A stretch of 32,317 nt of DNA from Caulobacter sp. (GCA_017744495.1 JAGIBE010000225.1:1-32317); one strand, 5' to 3'. Shown: positions 7,347 through 15,850, counted from the first letter of the stretch. A program made the numbers and translations. The notes: generated by a model from the letters alone, not told the origin.

Positions 7347-7778
7347 ATGAAGACCTTTGGTAAAGTCACGAAGATCGCCGTCGCCGCGGCTGTCACCGGC
7401 GCCCTGGTCCTACCCGCCTCGGCCGCCTTCGCCGGCGACAAGAGCAACAAGACCGAACGCGCCATCATCGGCGCCCTGATCGGCGGCGTCGCCGGCGCGG
7501 CCCTGTCCAAGGGGGACACCGGCGGCATCGCCATCGGCGCCGTCGCCGGCGCCGCCCTGGGCGCTTCGACCGGCAACAGCGACCGCGATCATCGCTATTC
7601 CAGCGGCTACCGCGACCAGCGCTACGGCTACGGGTCCAGCTACAACAACGGCTACGGCTACAACAGCGGCTATGGTCGCTCGAGCTACGACGGTCGCTAC
7701 GGCCGGGACCGCTACGACTCCGGCTACCGCTACAGCGGCGGCCAATACGGCAACGGCTACTACGGCCAGCATCGCTAA
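7347..7778 (+). CDS. Small exported glycine-zipper protein
   Basis: A 143-residue protein with a clear signal peptide (MKTFGKVTKIAVAAAV..., cleavage near AFA/GD, residue 29). Residues 39-73 form a glycine zipper (IIGALIGGVAGAALS, then GGIAIGAVAGAALGAS). The tail from about 78 on is nearly all Gly, Tyr, Ser, Arg, Asn and Asp (repeated GYGYNSGYG, RYGRDRYDSGYRY), probably disordered. AAGGAGCAAAGCC precedes the ATG. It is followed directly by a strong terminator, so it is a single-gene unit. Family members are envelope proteins of unknown role. It resembles the larger 251-1288 protein in plan but not in the repeat unit. Confidence 0.85.
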   Translation: MKTFGKVTKIAVAAAVTGALVLPASAAFAGDKSNKTERAIIGALIGGVAGAALSKGDTGGIAIGAVAGAALGASTGNSDRDHRYSSGYRDQRYGYGSSYNNGYGYNSGYGRSSYDGRYGRDRYDSGYRYSGGQYGNGYYGQHR

Positions 7779-7800
7779 AGGCCGTCAGGCCTGAATAAGC

Positions 7801-7831
7801 GGCGCCGTTCCTCCGGGAGCGGCGCCTTTTT
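7801..7831 (+). terminator. Intrinsic terminator with a UUCG-type tetraloop
   Basis: An 11-base-pair stem (GGCGCCGTTCC at 7801-7811 with GGAGCGGCGCC at 7816-7826, one G-U pair) closes a TCCG loop, a C(UNCG)G tetraloop, and is followed by five T. It starts 22 bases after the stop codon of the small glycine-zipper gene. Confidence 0.92.
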
Positions 7832-7995
7832 CGTGCGCGAACCACGATTTGGCCGAGAGCGAACGCTGTGCGCGGCGCGAAATCTGCTATAGCCCGGCTG
7901 AGGACGAGAGGCTTCTTAACCCCTGGCGCGTTCTGTCAGGCTAAGCCTATCGGACTGAAGGCCAAAGGGGGGTCAGTACGACCAACCGGCCAACG

Positions 7996-10281
7996 GTGGG
8001 GAGTGCGCGCGCAGACATGGCGGCGTCCGGGATCGCTGTTCGGGGACCACGCAGCCTGCTTCGGCAGATTCGCGAGGCCATGGCCGGAGGCGGACCCGCC
8101 CAGGCCAAGCTCGACATGGTGGTGCGCACCATCGCCATCTCGATGGTGGCCGAGGTCTGCTCGATCTATCTGCGCCGCGCCTCGGGCGATCTGGAACTGT
8201 TCGCCACCGAAGGCCTGTCGCGCGACGCCGTCCACGTCACCCGCATGAAGCCGGGCGAAGGTCTGGTCGGCGAGACCATGCGCCTGGGCCGGCCGCTGAA
8301 CCTGTCGGACGCCGCCAGCCACCCGGCCTTCTCGTACCGCCCGGAAACCGGCGAAGATCCCTACCACGCCTTCCTGGCCGTACCGCTGCTGCGCGGCGGA
8401 CGGACGATCGGCGTGCTGGTCGTCCAGAACCGCACCGAGCGGATCTATGACGAGGAAGAGGTCGAGGACCTGCAGATCATCGCCATGGTGCTGGCCGAGA
8501 TGGTCAGCTCCAGCGAGCTGCTGGGCCAGGGCGAGCTCAAGGACGTCGAGATCGCGCCGCACAAGCCCGAGCGGCTGAAGGGCGCGCGCTTCGCCGAGGG
8601 GCTGGCCTACGGCGTGGCCGTGCTGCACGAACAGCCGGTGGCCCCCGAACAGCTGCTGTCCGACGACGCCCTGGCCGAGGAGGCCCGGCTGAAATGGGCC
8701 ATCGAGGCCCTTCAGACCCAGATCGACGAGATGCTGGAAGGCCAGCACGGCCTGGTCGGCGCCAGCTACGAGGTGCTCGAGACCTACCGCCTGTTCGCCC
8801 ACGACCGGGGCTGGAACCGGTCGCTGCAGGAGGCCGTGCGTTCGGGCCTGACCGCCGAGGCCGCCGTCGAGCGGGTGCGCTCCGAACACCGCGCCCGCCT
8901 GGGCCAGGCCCGCGATCCGTATCTGCGCGAGCGGCTGCATGACCTGGAGGATCTGAACGACCGGCTGCTGCGCCACCTGTCGGGCGACGTCCACGCCGTG
9001 CGCGTGTTGCCCGAGGACGCGATCCTGATCGCCCGGAACCTGGGGCCGGCCGACCTGCTGGAATACGACCGCACCAAGTTGAAGGGCATCCTCTTGGAGG
9101 AGGGCAGCGCCGCCAGCCACGCCGGCATCGTGGCCCGGGCGCTCGACATCCCCTGCGTCGGTCGCCTCGCCGGCCTGCGCGACCGGGTCAGCGAGGGCGA
9201 CCCCGTGGTGGTCGACGCCGAGACCGCCGAGGCCTGGCTGCGTCCCCGCGCCGATGTCATCAAGGCCCTGCAGGTCCGGATGGAAGTCCGCGCCCAACGC
9301 AAGGCCGAGTTCGCCCGCATTCGCGAAACGCCGGCGGTCACCAAGGACGGCGGCAAGGTCACGCTGCTGATGAACGCCGGCCTGGCGGTCGATCTGGACA
9401 TCCTGGGCGAGACGGGAGCCGAGGGCATCGGCCTGTTCCGCACCGAATTCCAGTTCATGGTCGCCGAGGAGATGCCGCGCCTTGAGGCCCAGACCAGCCT
9501 CTACGAGAAGGTGCTGGAGGCGGCCGACGGCATGCCCGTCACCTTCCGGACCCTGGACCTCGGCGGCGACAAGCTGCTGCCGTACATGGAGCTGGAGCGC
9601 GAGGACAATCCGGCCCTGGGCTGGCGCGCCGTGCGTATGGGCCTGGATCGGCCGGCCCTGCTGCGCATGCAGATCCGCGCCCTGATCAAGGCCGCGCGCG
9701 GCCGCGAGCTGCGGATCATGTTCCCGCTGGTGGCCAACGTCGACGAATTCCGCGCCGCCCGAGCCTTCGTCGACCAGGAGGTCGCCTGGGCCCTGAAGCG
9801 CGGCCGGCCCGAACCGGCGCGCCTGGACGTCGGGGCGATGATCGAGGCGCCCTCGCTGCTGTGGCATCTCGACGCGCTGTTGCCGATGACCGACTTCGTT
9901 TCGGTCGGCACCAACGACTTGATGCAGTACTTGTTCGCCGCCGATCGGGGCAATCCCAGGGTTTCGGATCGCTATGATCCGCTGTCCCCTGCGGCCCTGC
10001 GCGCCCTCAAGACCATCCAGCAGGCCTGCGCCGACACCGGCACGCCCGTCTCGGTCTGCGGCGAGATGGCGGGGCGTCCGTTGGAGGCTTTCGCCTTGTT
10101 GGCCTTGGGTTTCGACCGCCTGTCGATGCCGCCGGCCGGCATCGGGCCGGTCAAGCAGATGGTGCTGTCGTGCGATCGCGAGGCCGCCCGCCGCAATGTC
10201 GAGGCCCTGCTGAAGACCTCGGCCGGATCGCTCCGTGGCGAGATCGAAACCCTGGCGCGCAAGCTATATGTCGCCGTCTAG
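7996..10281 (+). CDS. ptsP: Phosphoenolpyruvate-protein phosphotransferase PtsP (EI-Ntr)
   Basis: A 761-residue enzyme I of the nitrogen PTS: it autophosphorylates from PEP and passes phosphate to NPr and then EIIA-Ntr, a regulatory relay linked to nitrogen status and, in Caulobacter, (p)ppGpp control. An N-terminal GAF domain (about 30-170, glutamine-sensing in characterised homologues) precedes the EI core. The phosphorylated His is in SAASHAGIVAR (His375), TEFQFM and DLGGDK mark the PEP-binding barrel, and CGEMAG carries Cys688. No NPr or EIIA gene is in the window. The frame opens with GTG at 7996; ATG at 8017 (MAASGIAV) is an equally plausible start, with GGGGAG 13 bases upstream. Confidence 0.95.
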   Translation: MGSARADMAASGIAVRGPRSLLRQIREAMAGGGPAQAKLDMVVRTIAISMVAEVCSIYLRRASGDLELFATEGLSRDAVHVTRMKPGEGLVGETMRLGRPLNLSDAASHPAFSYRPETGEDPYHAFLAVPLLRGGRTIGVLVVQNRTERIYDEEEVEDLQIIAMVLAEMVSSSELLGQGELKDVEIAPHKPERLKGARFAEGLAYGVAVLHEQPVAPEQLLSDDALAEEARLKWAIEALQTQIDEMLEGQHGLVGASYEVLETYRLFAHDRGWNRSLQEAVRSGLTAEAAVERVRSEHRARLGQARDPYLRERLHDLEDLNDRLLRHLSGDVHAVRVLPEDAILIARNLGPADLLEYDRTKLKGILLEEGSAASHAGIVARALDIPCVGRLAGLRDRVSEGDPVVVDAETAEAWLRPRADVIKALQVRMEVRAQRKAEFARIRETPAVTKDGGKVTLLMNAGLAVDLDILGETGAEGIGLFRTEFQFMVAEEMPRLEAQTSLYEKVLEAADGMPVTFRTLDLGGDKLLPYMELEREDNPALGWRAVRMGLDRPALLRMQIRALIKAARGRELRIMFPLVANVDEFRAARAFVDQEVAWALKRGRPEPARLDVGAMIEAPSLLWHLDALLPMTDFVSVGTNDLMQYLFAADRGNPRVSDRYDPLSPAALRALKTIQQACADTGTPVSVCGEMAGRPLEAFALLALGFDRLSMPPAGIGPVKQMVLSCDREAARRNVEALLKTSAGSLRGEIETLARKLYVAV

Positions 10282-10331
10282 ACGCCCGCCTAGACATGGC
10301 CTCGGTTAACCAAGCGCGGCTTTATAGTGTA

Positions 10332-10360
10332 TTGAATCCGGCGACTTACTTTGATATCGA
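10332..10360 (+). promoter_or_regulatory. Candidate promoter of the rodZ-like gene
   Basis: TTGAAT (10332-10337) and TATCGA (10355-10360) are 17 bases apart inside an unusually AT-rich stretch (about 10315-10380) of an otherwise GC-rich region. A GAATC site, the recognition sequence of the cell-cycle methylase CcrM in Caulobacter, overlaps the -35 box at 10334. The match is weak at the -10 box. Confidence 0.3.
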
Positions 10361-10460
10361 CCATAAAGTATTAACAAATCCCGGCTAGGACGGGTGGGGT
10401 AAGTCGTCGGCTTCGTCTCCGAGGGGGCTGAATTCTCCGACGACGCGAATTTGGGGTCTC

Positions 10461-11612
10461 ATGGCAGCCATGCCGCTGGATACGGGCAGGGTCTCGCACT
10501 TGCATCTGGTCGCCGACGGCGAGCGCGAGGACGCGCCGGTGGTCGAGCACCAGCCTTCGATCGACTATGGCGTCGACCTGGGCGCGGCCCTGCGCGCGGC
10601 CCGCGAGTTCCGAGGGCTGACCCTGCAGGACGTCGCCGACGCCACGCGCATCCGTCTCAGCTACATCGAAGCGCTGGAAGACCTGCGCCTGGACGAACTG
10701 CCCTCGCGGCCGTTCACGATCGGCTATGTGAAGTCCTACGCCAAGGTGCTGGGCCTGGACGGCGACGCCGCCGTGGCCCGCTTCAAAGTCGATGTGCCCG
10801 ACGACAGCGAGCCGCTGCGGGCCCCGGTCGGCGTGCGTCACGAACGCGATCCGCGCCTGGGTCTGATCCTGGCCCTGGGCGTGCTGATCGTCGCCGCCAT
10901 CGTGCTGTGGAACGTGGCCCAGCGCGCCATCGCCAAGGACGCCCCGCCGGCCCAGGTGGCTCCGGCCCAGGCCAGCGCCGTGGCGGTCGCCGCCGCGCCG
11001 CCCCCCGCGCCGACCGATCCGAACGTCGCCCCGGGCTCCGTCTCGCTGGGCGCGCCGCTGCCGGCCCCGGTCGAGTCGACCACCCCCGAGCCCTACAAGA
11101 CCCCCGGCCTCGACGACGCCGCCGCCAACGGCGGTTCGGCCGACGCCGTCAGCGCCGCCGCCAAGGTCCGCGCGGCCGAAGCCGCCAAGGCCGGCGTCGA
11201 TCCCACCCAGCAGGTCAAGGTCGGCGCGCCGTTCCGTCCCAAGGGCGCGGTCTACGGCGCGGCTCCGGCCGAGGCCTCGGGCCTGATCCTGCAGGCCCGC
11301 AAGGCCGGTGCGCTGACCGTGCACGACGCCTCGGGCGCGATCTACTTCACCCGCTGGATGGCGGCCGGCGAGGCGTTCCGCGCCCCGCGCAACGGCGGCC
11401 TGGTCGCCGAGGTCTCCGATCCGGCGAACTTCGAGGTCTACAACGGCGGCGTCCTGACCAGCCGCATGCCCGGCCCGACCACGGCGCTTGGCAAGCTGAT
11501 CGTGGCCCCGGCCGCGCCGCCCGCCGCCGCACCGGTAGCGGCGGCTCAGCCCAAGCCGGCCGCTCCGGCGCCGAAGCCGGTCGCGACCCAGACGCCCAAG
11601 CCGCAGGGCTGA
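10461..11612 (+). CDS. rodZ: RodZ-like helix-turn-helix membrane protein
   Basis: A 383-residue cytoskeleton-associated protein candidate. Residues about 38-108 are the RodZ-type HTH (LGAALRAAREFRGLTLQDVADATRI, then SYIEALEDLRLDELPSRPFTIGYVKSYAKVLGLD), which in RodZ binds MreB. One membrane helix follows (about 132-152, LGLILALGVLIVAAIVLW), then an Ala/Pro-rich periplasmic linker and a beta-rich DUF4115-like domain (about 274-348), and a second Ala/Pro/Lys-rich tail. ispG lies downstream as in Escherichia coli, supporting the call, though here a minus-strand gene intervenes. The HTH alone could also suit a generic regulator, but the TM and C-terminal domain favour RodZ. Confidence 0.82.
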   Translation: MAAMPLDTGRVSHLHLVADGEREDAPVVEHQPSIDYGVDLGAALRAAREFRGLTLQDVADATRIRLSYIEALEDLRLDELPSRPFTIGYVKSYAKVLGLDGDAAVARFKVDVPDDSEPLRAPVGVRHERDPRLGLILALGVLIVAAIVLWNVAQRAIAKDAPPAQVAPAQASAVAVAAAPPPAPTDPNVAPGSVSLGAPLPAPVESTTPEPYKTPGLDDAAANGGSADAVSAAAKVRAAEAAKAGVDPTQQVKVGAPFRPKGAVYGAAPAEASGLILQARKAGALTVHDASGAIYFTRWMAAGEAFRAPRNGGLVAEVSDPANFEVYNGGVLTSRMPGPTTALGKLIVAPAAPPAAAPVAAAQPKPAAPAPKPVATQTPKPQG

Positions 11613-11622
11613 CATCTTTCAC

Positions 11623-11753
11623 CCGTCATCCTGGGCCTTGTGCCCGGGACCCCTCTATCCGCCGCAAGTGCGGATGAGTGGCGCGCCAGCGCGCCAATGC
11701 ACTTCACGTGAAAGCTGAACCAGGGGTCCCGGGCACAAGGCCCGGGATGACGG
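11623..11753. repeat. Intergenic palindromic repeat, copy C, multi-branched
   Basis: Arms of 32 bases at 11623-11654 and 11722-11753 pair at 31 of 32 positions (the exception can form G-U in RNA). The 67-base centre holds three more palindromes: ATCCGC/GCGGAT (11657-11662, 11670-11675), GGCGCG/CGCGCC (11680-11685, 11690-11695) and TTCACGTGAA (11703-11712). It lies between the convergent rodZ-like and TonB-like genes and could end transcripts from both sides. Confidence 0.88.
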
Positions 11754-11769
11754 TGTTTGGGAGGGGGGA

Positions 11770-12576
11770 CTAACCCCTTGATCGCCCCGACTTCGCGAAC
11801 AGCAGGTCCGACCAGTTCCACGACCGCGAGCCCAGCGCCAGGCGCGGGGCGCCGGGGCCGTCGGCCAGCGAGATCAGCACCAGGCCACGCATCGGGTCGT
11901 CGCGGCAGGCCTTGGGGGCGAAGGCCACCTCCAGCATGATCAGCTCGCGCACGCCCGCCAGGCCCTTGCCCTCCTGGCCGGGGCTCTGCACCCAGTCGCC
12001 GTTCCAGACCAGCACCGCCTTGCCCTTGGCCGCCGCCTCGGGGTGGACCTGCATCATCGCGGCGCGCACGCGGGGGTTCTTGCGCAGCGCGTCCTGCAGC
12101 AGCCGGACCATGTCGCAGCCGCCGCCGCCCGGACCATTCCCCGCGCCGCCGGCCCCCGAGCCGCTGCCGGCCGTGGCCGCGCCGATCAGGTCGGCTTCGC
12201 CCAGTTCGGCCACCACCTGAGGCGTCGGAGCCGGCTTGGCGGGCAGAGGCTCGACCTGAGGCGGCGGGACCAGTTTCGGCGGACGGACGGGCAGCTTCGG
12301 CGGCGACAGCTTGGCCGGGGCCGGATCGCCGGCCGGCTCGGGCGCCAGCTTGGGCGGCTCGGGCGGGGGAGGCGGGGGCGGTTGGTACAGCGCCACGGCG
12401 ATCGGGTCGGGCTCGTCCATCATCGGCGGCTGGATGCGCACGGCCAGGATGGCCAGCAGCAAGGCCCCGTGAGCCGCGACGCTGAAAAGGCCGGCGACCA
12501 AGCCGTCCACCTTCGCCCGCCGGCGTGGACGCGGCGTAGGGACCAGCGGATCGTAAGGCTGCGGTCGCCCGCTCAT
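11770..12576 (-). CDS. TonB/TolA-like energy-transducer N-terminus with unknown C-terminal domain
   Basis: A 268-residue inner-membrane protein. The single helix at about 25-47 contains SVAAHGALLLAIL, with the Ser-x3-His spacing (Ser32, His36) that TonB and TolA use to couple to ExbB/ExbD or TolQ/TolR. A Pro-rich periplasmic span follows (about 58-120, with PPPPPPPEPPKL), then a Gly-rich hinge and a C-terminal domain (about 153-260). That last domain is not a TonB C-terminal fold I recognise; it holds two cysteines (GGGGCDM and PKACRDD) that may form a disulfide, and WNGDW and SWNWSDLLF aromatic motifs. It is encoded opposite to and between the rodZ-like gene and ispG. Confidence 0.72.
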   Translation of the reverse strand: MSGRPQPYDPLVPTPRPRRRAKVDGLVAGLFSVAAHGALLLAILAVRIQPPMMDEPDPIAVALYQPPPPPPPEPPKLAPEPAGDPAPAKLSPPKLPVRPPKLVPPPQVEPLPAKPAPTPQVVAELGEADLIGAATAGSGSGAGGAGNGPGGGGCDMVRLLQDALRKNPRVRAAMMQVHPEAAAKGKAVLVWNGDWVQSPGQEGKGLAGVRELIMLEVAFAPKACRDDPMRGLVLISLADGPGAPRLALGSRSWNWSDLLFAKSGRSRG

Positions 12577-12728
12577 CGAAACTCCGCATTTGACGACGAT
12601 GGGGCCGCCTGTGGAATGGTCTAGAGATCACCCACGGGAGTCAGGATCATGGCGCCCGCGACATTTCTCCTTCGGCCCTGCATCAGCCCGCTCTTGGGTT
12701 CCGCCGCCAAACCCCTTAGATTGGCGGC

Positions 12729-13868
12729 ATGTCCGCTGATCACACGCACGTTCGTCCCTGGCGCCAGATCACGCGTCGCCAATCGCGGAAGATCCGCGTC
12801 GGCAGCGTCGAGGTCGGCGGCGACGCCCCGATCACCGTCCAGTCGATGACCAACACCCTGACCAGCGACGCCAAGGCGACGCTGGAGCAGATCCGTCAGC
12901 TGGAAGAGGCCGGCGCCGACATCGTCCGCGTCAGCTGCCCCGACACCGACTCCACGGCCGCCTTCAAGACCATCGCCCGCGAGGCCAAGGTCCCGCTCGT
13001 GGCCGACATCCACTTCCACTACAAGCGCGGCATCGAGGCGGCCCAGGCCGGCGCGGCCTGCCTGAGGATCAATCCGGGCAACATCGGCAGCCCCGACCGC
13101 GTGCGCGACGTGATCCAGGCGGCCCGTGACCACGGCTGCTCGATGCGGATCGGCGTCAACGCCGGCTCGCTGGAGCGCGAACTCTTGGAAAAGTACGGCG
13201 AGCCGTGCCCCGACGCCATGGTCGAGAGCGCGCTGAACCACGCCCGCATTCTGCAGGATCACGACTTCCACGAGTTCAAGATTTCGGTGAAGGCCAGCGA
13301 CCCGTTCATGACGGTGGCGGCCTATTACCAGCTGGCCGAGGCCATCGACTGCCCGCTGCACCTGGGCGTCACCGAGGCCGGGGCCCAGCGCACCGGTACG
13401 GTGAAGTCCTCGATCGGCATCGGCTCGATGCTGTGGGCCGGCATCGGCGACACCATCCGGGTCAGCCTGGCCGCCGATCCGGTCGAAGAGATCAAGGTCG
13501 GCTTCGACATTCTCAAATCGCTGGGCCTGCGCCACCGCGGCGTCAACATCATCGCCTGTCCGTCCTGCGCCCGTCAGGGCTTCAACGTCATCAAGACGGT
13601 CGAGACCCTGGAGCAGCGCCTGGCCCACATCAGCCAGCCGATGTCGCTGTCGATCATCGGCTGCGTGGTCAACGGTCCCGGCGAGGCGCTGATGACGGAC
13701 CTGGGCTTCACGGGCGGCGGCGCCGGCTCGGGCATGATCTACATGGCCGGCAAGCCCGACCATAAGCAGTCCAACGACGGCATGATCGACCACATCGTCG
13801 AGCTGGTCGAGGAACGCGCGGCCAAGCTGAAGGCGGAGGCCGAGGCCAAGGCGATCGCGGCGGAATAG
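12729..13868 (+). CDS. ispG: 4-hydroxy-3-methylbut-2-enyl diphosphate synthase (flavodoxin)
   Basis: A 379-residue iron-sulfur enzyme of the non-mevalonate isoprenoid pathway converting MEcPP to HMBPP. The N-terminal TIM barrel has [27 protein letters not shown] and LRINPGNIG. The C-terminal [4Fe-4S] domain shows the ligands Cys277, Cys280 (CPSC), Cys312 and Glu319 (CVVNGPGE). Length and composition are normal for the single-insert bacterial form. An Ala/Lys/Glu-rich helix ends the protein. It provides precursors for ubiquinone among others, a loose link with ubiG. Its stop is five bases from that of the convergent OsmC gene. Confidence 0.96.
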   Translation: MSADHTHVRPWRQITRRQSRKIRVGSVEVGGDAPITVQSMTNTLTSDAKATLEQIRQLEEAGADIVRVSCPDTDSTAAFKTIAREAKVPLVADIHFHYKRGIEAAQAGAACLRINPGNIGSPDRVRDVIQAARDHGCSMRIGVNAGSLERELLEKYGEPCPDAMVESALNHARILQDHDFHEFKISVKASDPFMTVAAYYQLAEAIDCPLHLGVTEAGAQRTGTVKSSIGIGSMLWAGIGDTIRVSLAADPVEEIKVGFDILKSLGLRHRGVNIIACPSCARQGFNVIKTVETLEQRLAHISQPMSLSIIGCVVNGPGEALMTDLGFTGGGAGSGMIYMAGKPDHKQSNDGMIDHIVELVEERAAKLKAEAEAKAIAAE

Positions 13869-13873
13869 GTCGG

Positions 13874-14260
13874 CTAGCCCAACGAGGTCTGGATCGGCAC
13901 GCCGCCCTTGATCGCCAGGGTCACCGGCGTGCGCTCGGCGATGTCGGCCAAGCGGGCGCGTTGGGCCTCGTCCAACGGACCGGCGGGGACCAGCACCCGC
14001 TCGATCCGGGGCGGGGTCTCGCCACCGTGATAGTGCAGGCGAACCTCCAGCGACTCCAGCGGCCACTGCTTGTGCTCGGCGTACATCTTCAGGGTCATGG
14101 CCGTGCAGGCGCCCAGGCTGGCCAGCAGCAGGTCGAACGGCGCCGGCCCGACATCGGCCCCGCCGTTGCGCGGCGGCTCGTCGGCGGTCAGGTCGTGGCG
14201 GCCGGTGGTGATCTGGGTGGCGTAGCGGACGTCGCCGATGCGGGCAGTGGCGGTGGCCAT
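13874..14260 (-). CDS. OsmC-family protein
   Basis: A 128-residue alpha/beta OsmC-fold protein, typically a thiol-dependent peroxidase for organic hydroperoxides. PPRNGGADVGPAPFDLLLASLGACTAMTLKMYAE contains the first catalytic-type Cys (Cys52). The second, usually in a CPVH-like motif, is replaced: the matching position reads ERTPVTLAIK, so the protein has a single cysteine. A subgroup of OsmC-like proteins with TPVT at this site is known, and its activity is less clear. It is transcribed on the same strand as the MocR gene, 115 bases downstream of it. Confidence 0.88.
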   Translation of the reverse strand: MATATARIGDVRYATQITTGRHDLTADEPPRNGGADVGPAPFDLLLASLGACTAMTLKMYAEHKQWPLESLEVRLHYHGGETPPRIERVLVPAGPLDEAQRARLADIAERTPVTLAIKGGVPIQTSLG

Positions 14261-14375
14261 GGCGGGAGGCTCCTGGGGACGGGGAACGATATTCTGGAGC
14301 GAGTCGGGGACGCGCAGTCACGGCGGGGCCTTGATGCCTTCGCGCTGAATTCAGCGGAGTGCGAGGCCCCGGCTG

Positions 14376-15755
14376 TCAGATCACGCCCTGCGAGCGCTCG
14401 TCGGCTCCGGCCAGGGCGGCGGCGACAACGCGCAGGCCGCGTTCCAGGTCGGTCCGGTCCGCCACGGGCCCCAAGCAGACGCGTACGCCGGTCTCCAGGC
14501 CCGGGGTGACGACCGGCGCGCTCGGCGGCGTGACCTCGACACCCCCGCGCAGGGCTCGTCCAGCCACCCGTTCGGCCTCCAGCTCGCCCATGGGCAGCCA
14601 CAGGTGCGGAGCGGCGGGCGAGCAGGGCGGCTCCACGGCCGCACCCAGGATATCCAGGGCCATGGCCAGGCGGGCGGTGGTCTCGGCGACGCCGGCGGCG
14701 GCGATGGCGTCGGCGGTTCCATCCTCGATCCACTGGGTCGCGATCAGGCCGCCGAACGCCGGCGGAGCGTAGGCCAGGGCGCGGACGGCGCGCAGCACCC
14801 GCTCGAAGTGGTCGCCCGGCGGGGTGACCAGATAACCGGCGCGCAAGCCCGGAGCCAGCGACTTGGACACGCCCGAGACATGGAAAGTGCGCTCCGGCGC
14901 CAGCACGGCCAGGGGCGGCGGATGGTCGCCCGCATAGACCGCATAGATGTCGTCCTCGACCAGCCACAGGTCGTGCTTGCGGGCCACGGCGACGATTTCC
15001 TCGCGCCGCCGCAGGCCCATGATCCGACCGGTGGGATTTTGAAGGGTGGGCAGCAGGGTCGCCACCCGGGCGCCGTCGCGGGCGGCCGCCTCCAGCGCGT
15101 CGGGCCGCACGCCGTCGGCGTCCATGGCCACGCCCCGCAGTCGCAGGCCGGCGTGGTCGGCGATCGCCTTGACGCCCTGGTAGGTGGAGGCTTCGCACAG
15201 CACCGTATCGCCGGGGCGGACAAGCGCGCCGAGCGCCAGGGCCAAGCCCTGCTGGGCGCCGGCGCAGCAGACCAGCCGCGTCCAATCCGCGCCCTCCAGC
15301 CCGCCACTGCGCGCCAGCCAGGCCGCCCCCGCCCGGCGTTGGACGTCCGACCCCGCCACCGGCGAATAACCCAGGTGGTCCAGGAGGTCGGGACGCCGGC
15401 GCAGCTTGGCCAGGGCCTCGGTCAGATGGTCGGCGGCGGCGCGTTGCGGCGCGATGTTCTGAGCCAGATTGAGGGGGCCCATCAAGGGGATAGGTCGGCC
15501 CGACGGGACGCTCACGCCCCGCACGAAGCTGCCGCGTCCGACATGGGCCTGGACCAGCCCAGCCTTCTCGGCCTCGACATAGGCCCGGGTCACCGTGCCC
15601 AGGCCCAGGCCCAGGCGGTGGGCCAGGTCGCGCTGCGGCGGCAGTCGGGCGCCGTCGTGCAGGGCGCCCGAGGCGATGTCGGCCCGCAGGGCGTCCAGCA
15701 GCCGCTCGTACAGCGGCGCGTCGCCGGGCGACAGGGTCGGGGTCCAGCCCGCCAT
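14376..15755 (-). CDS. MocR-type GntR/aminotransferase regulator
   Basis: About 459 residues. The N-terminal winged helix of the GntR family (LYERLLDALRADIASGALHDGARLPPQRDLAHRLGLGLGTVTRAY) is followed by a fold-type I aminotransferase domain. PLP-site marks are LPTLQNPTG, WLVEDDIYAVY and the Schiff-base lysine in SGVSKSLAPGLRAGYLV (about residue 298). MocR proteins use PLP or an amino-acid adduct as effector. I chose ATG at 15755 because GGAG lies six bases upstream; a GTG at 15776 and an ATG at 15767 are in frame, but the GTG overlaps a perfect palindrome. Divergence from the LysE exporter suggests that it controls both genes. Confidence 0.9.
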   Translation of the reverse strand: MAGWTPTLSPGDAPLYERLLDALRADIASGALHDGARLPPQRDLAHRLGLGLGTVTRAYVEAEKAGLVQAHVGRGSFVRGVSVPSGRPIPLMGPLNLAQNIAPQRAAADHLTEALAKLRRRPDLLDHLGYSPVAGSDVQRRAGAAWLARSGGLEGADWTRLVCCAGAQQGLALALGALVRPGDTVLCEASTYQGVKAIADHAGLRLRGVAMDADGVRPDALEAAARDGARVATLLPTLQNPTGRIMGLRRREEIVAVARKHDLWLVEDDIYAVYAGDHPPPLAVLAPERTFHVSGVSKSLAPGLRAGYLVTPPGDHFERVLRAVRALAYAPPAFGGLIATQWIEDGTADAIAAAGVAETTARLAMALDILGAAVEPPCSPAAPHLWLPMGELEAERVAGRALRGGVEVTPPSAPVVTPGLETGVRVCLGPVADRTDLERGLRVVAAALAGADERSQGVI

Positions 15756-15768
15756 GCATGTCTCCATA

Positions 15769-15785
15769 ATTGTCACGGTGACAAT
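15769..15785. promoter_or_regulatory. 17-bp perfect palindrome, likely MocR operator
   Basis: ATTGTCAC-G-GTGACAAT is fully symmetric. On the minus strand it directly follows and overlaps a TATATT -10-like box (15782-15787), placing it at the start of the regulator's transcript; on the plus strand it lies 66 bases before the lysE-type ATG. Position and symmetry fit an operator for the adjacent GntR-type regulator. Confidence 0.6.
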
Positions 15786-15850
15786 ATAGGTTTTGACTCA
15801 TGATGCAATTGGCAAGATGAACGTGACATTCCGCTTCAGGAGTGCCCGCC

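Noticed and set aside
7936..9867. A 643-residue minus-strand reading frame opposite ptsP
   Set aside because: It mirrors the strongly coding ptsP frame in GC-rich DNA, has a His/Gln/Gly-biased composition and no recognisable domain.
10300..10390. CtrA box (TTAA-N7-TTAA) before the rodZ-like gene
   Set aside because: TTAA occurs twice, but never at the seven-base spacing required.
12621..14321. A 566-residue minus-strand frame over ispG
   Set aside because: It is the antisense shadow of ispG and overlaps the OsmC gene in another frame; its composition is atypical for a protein.
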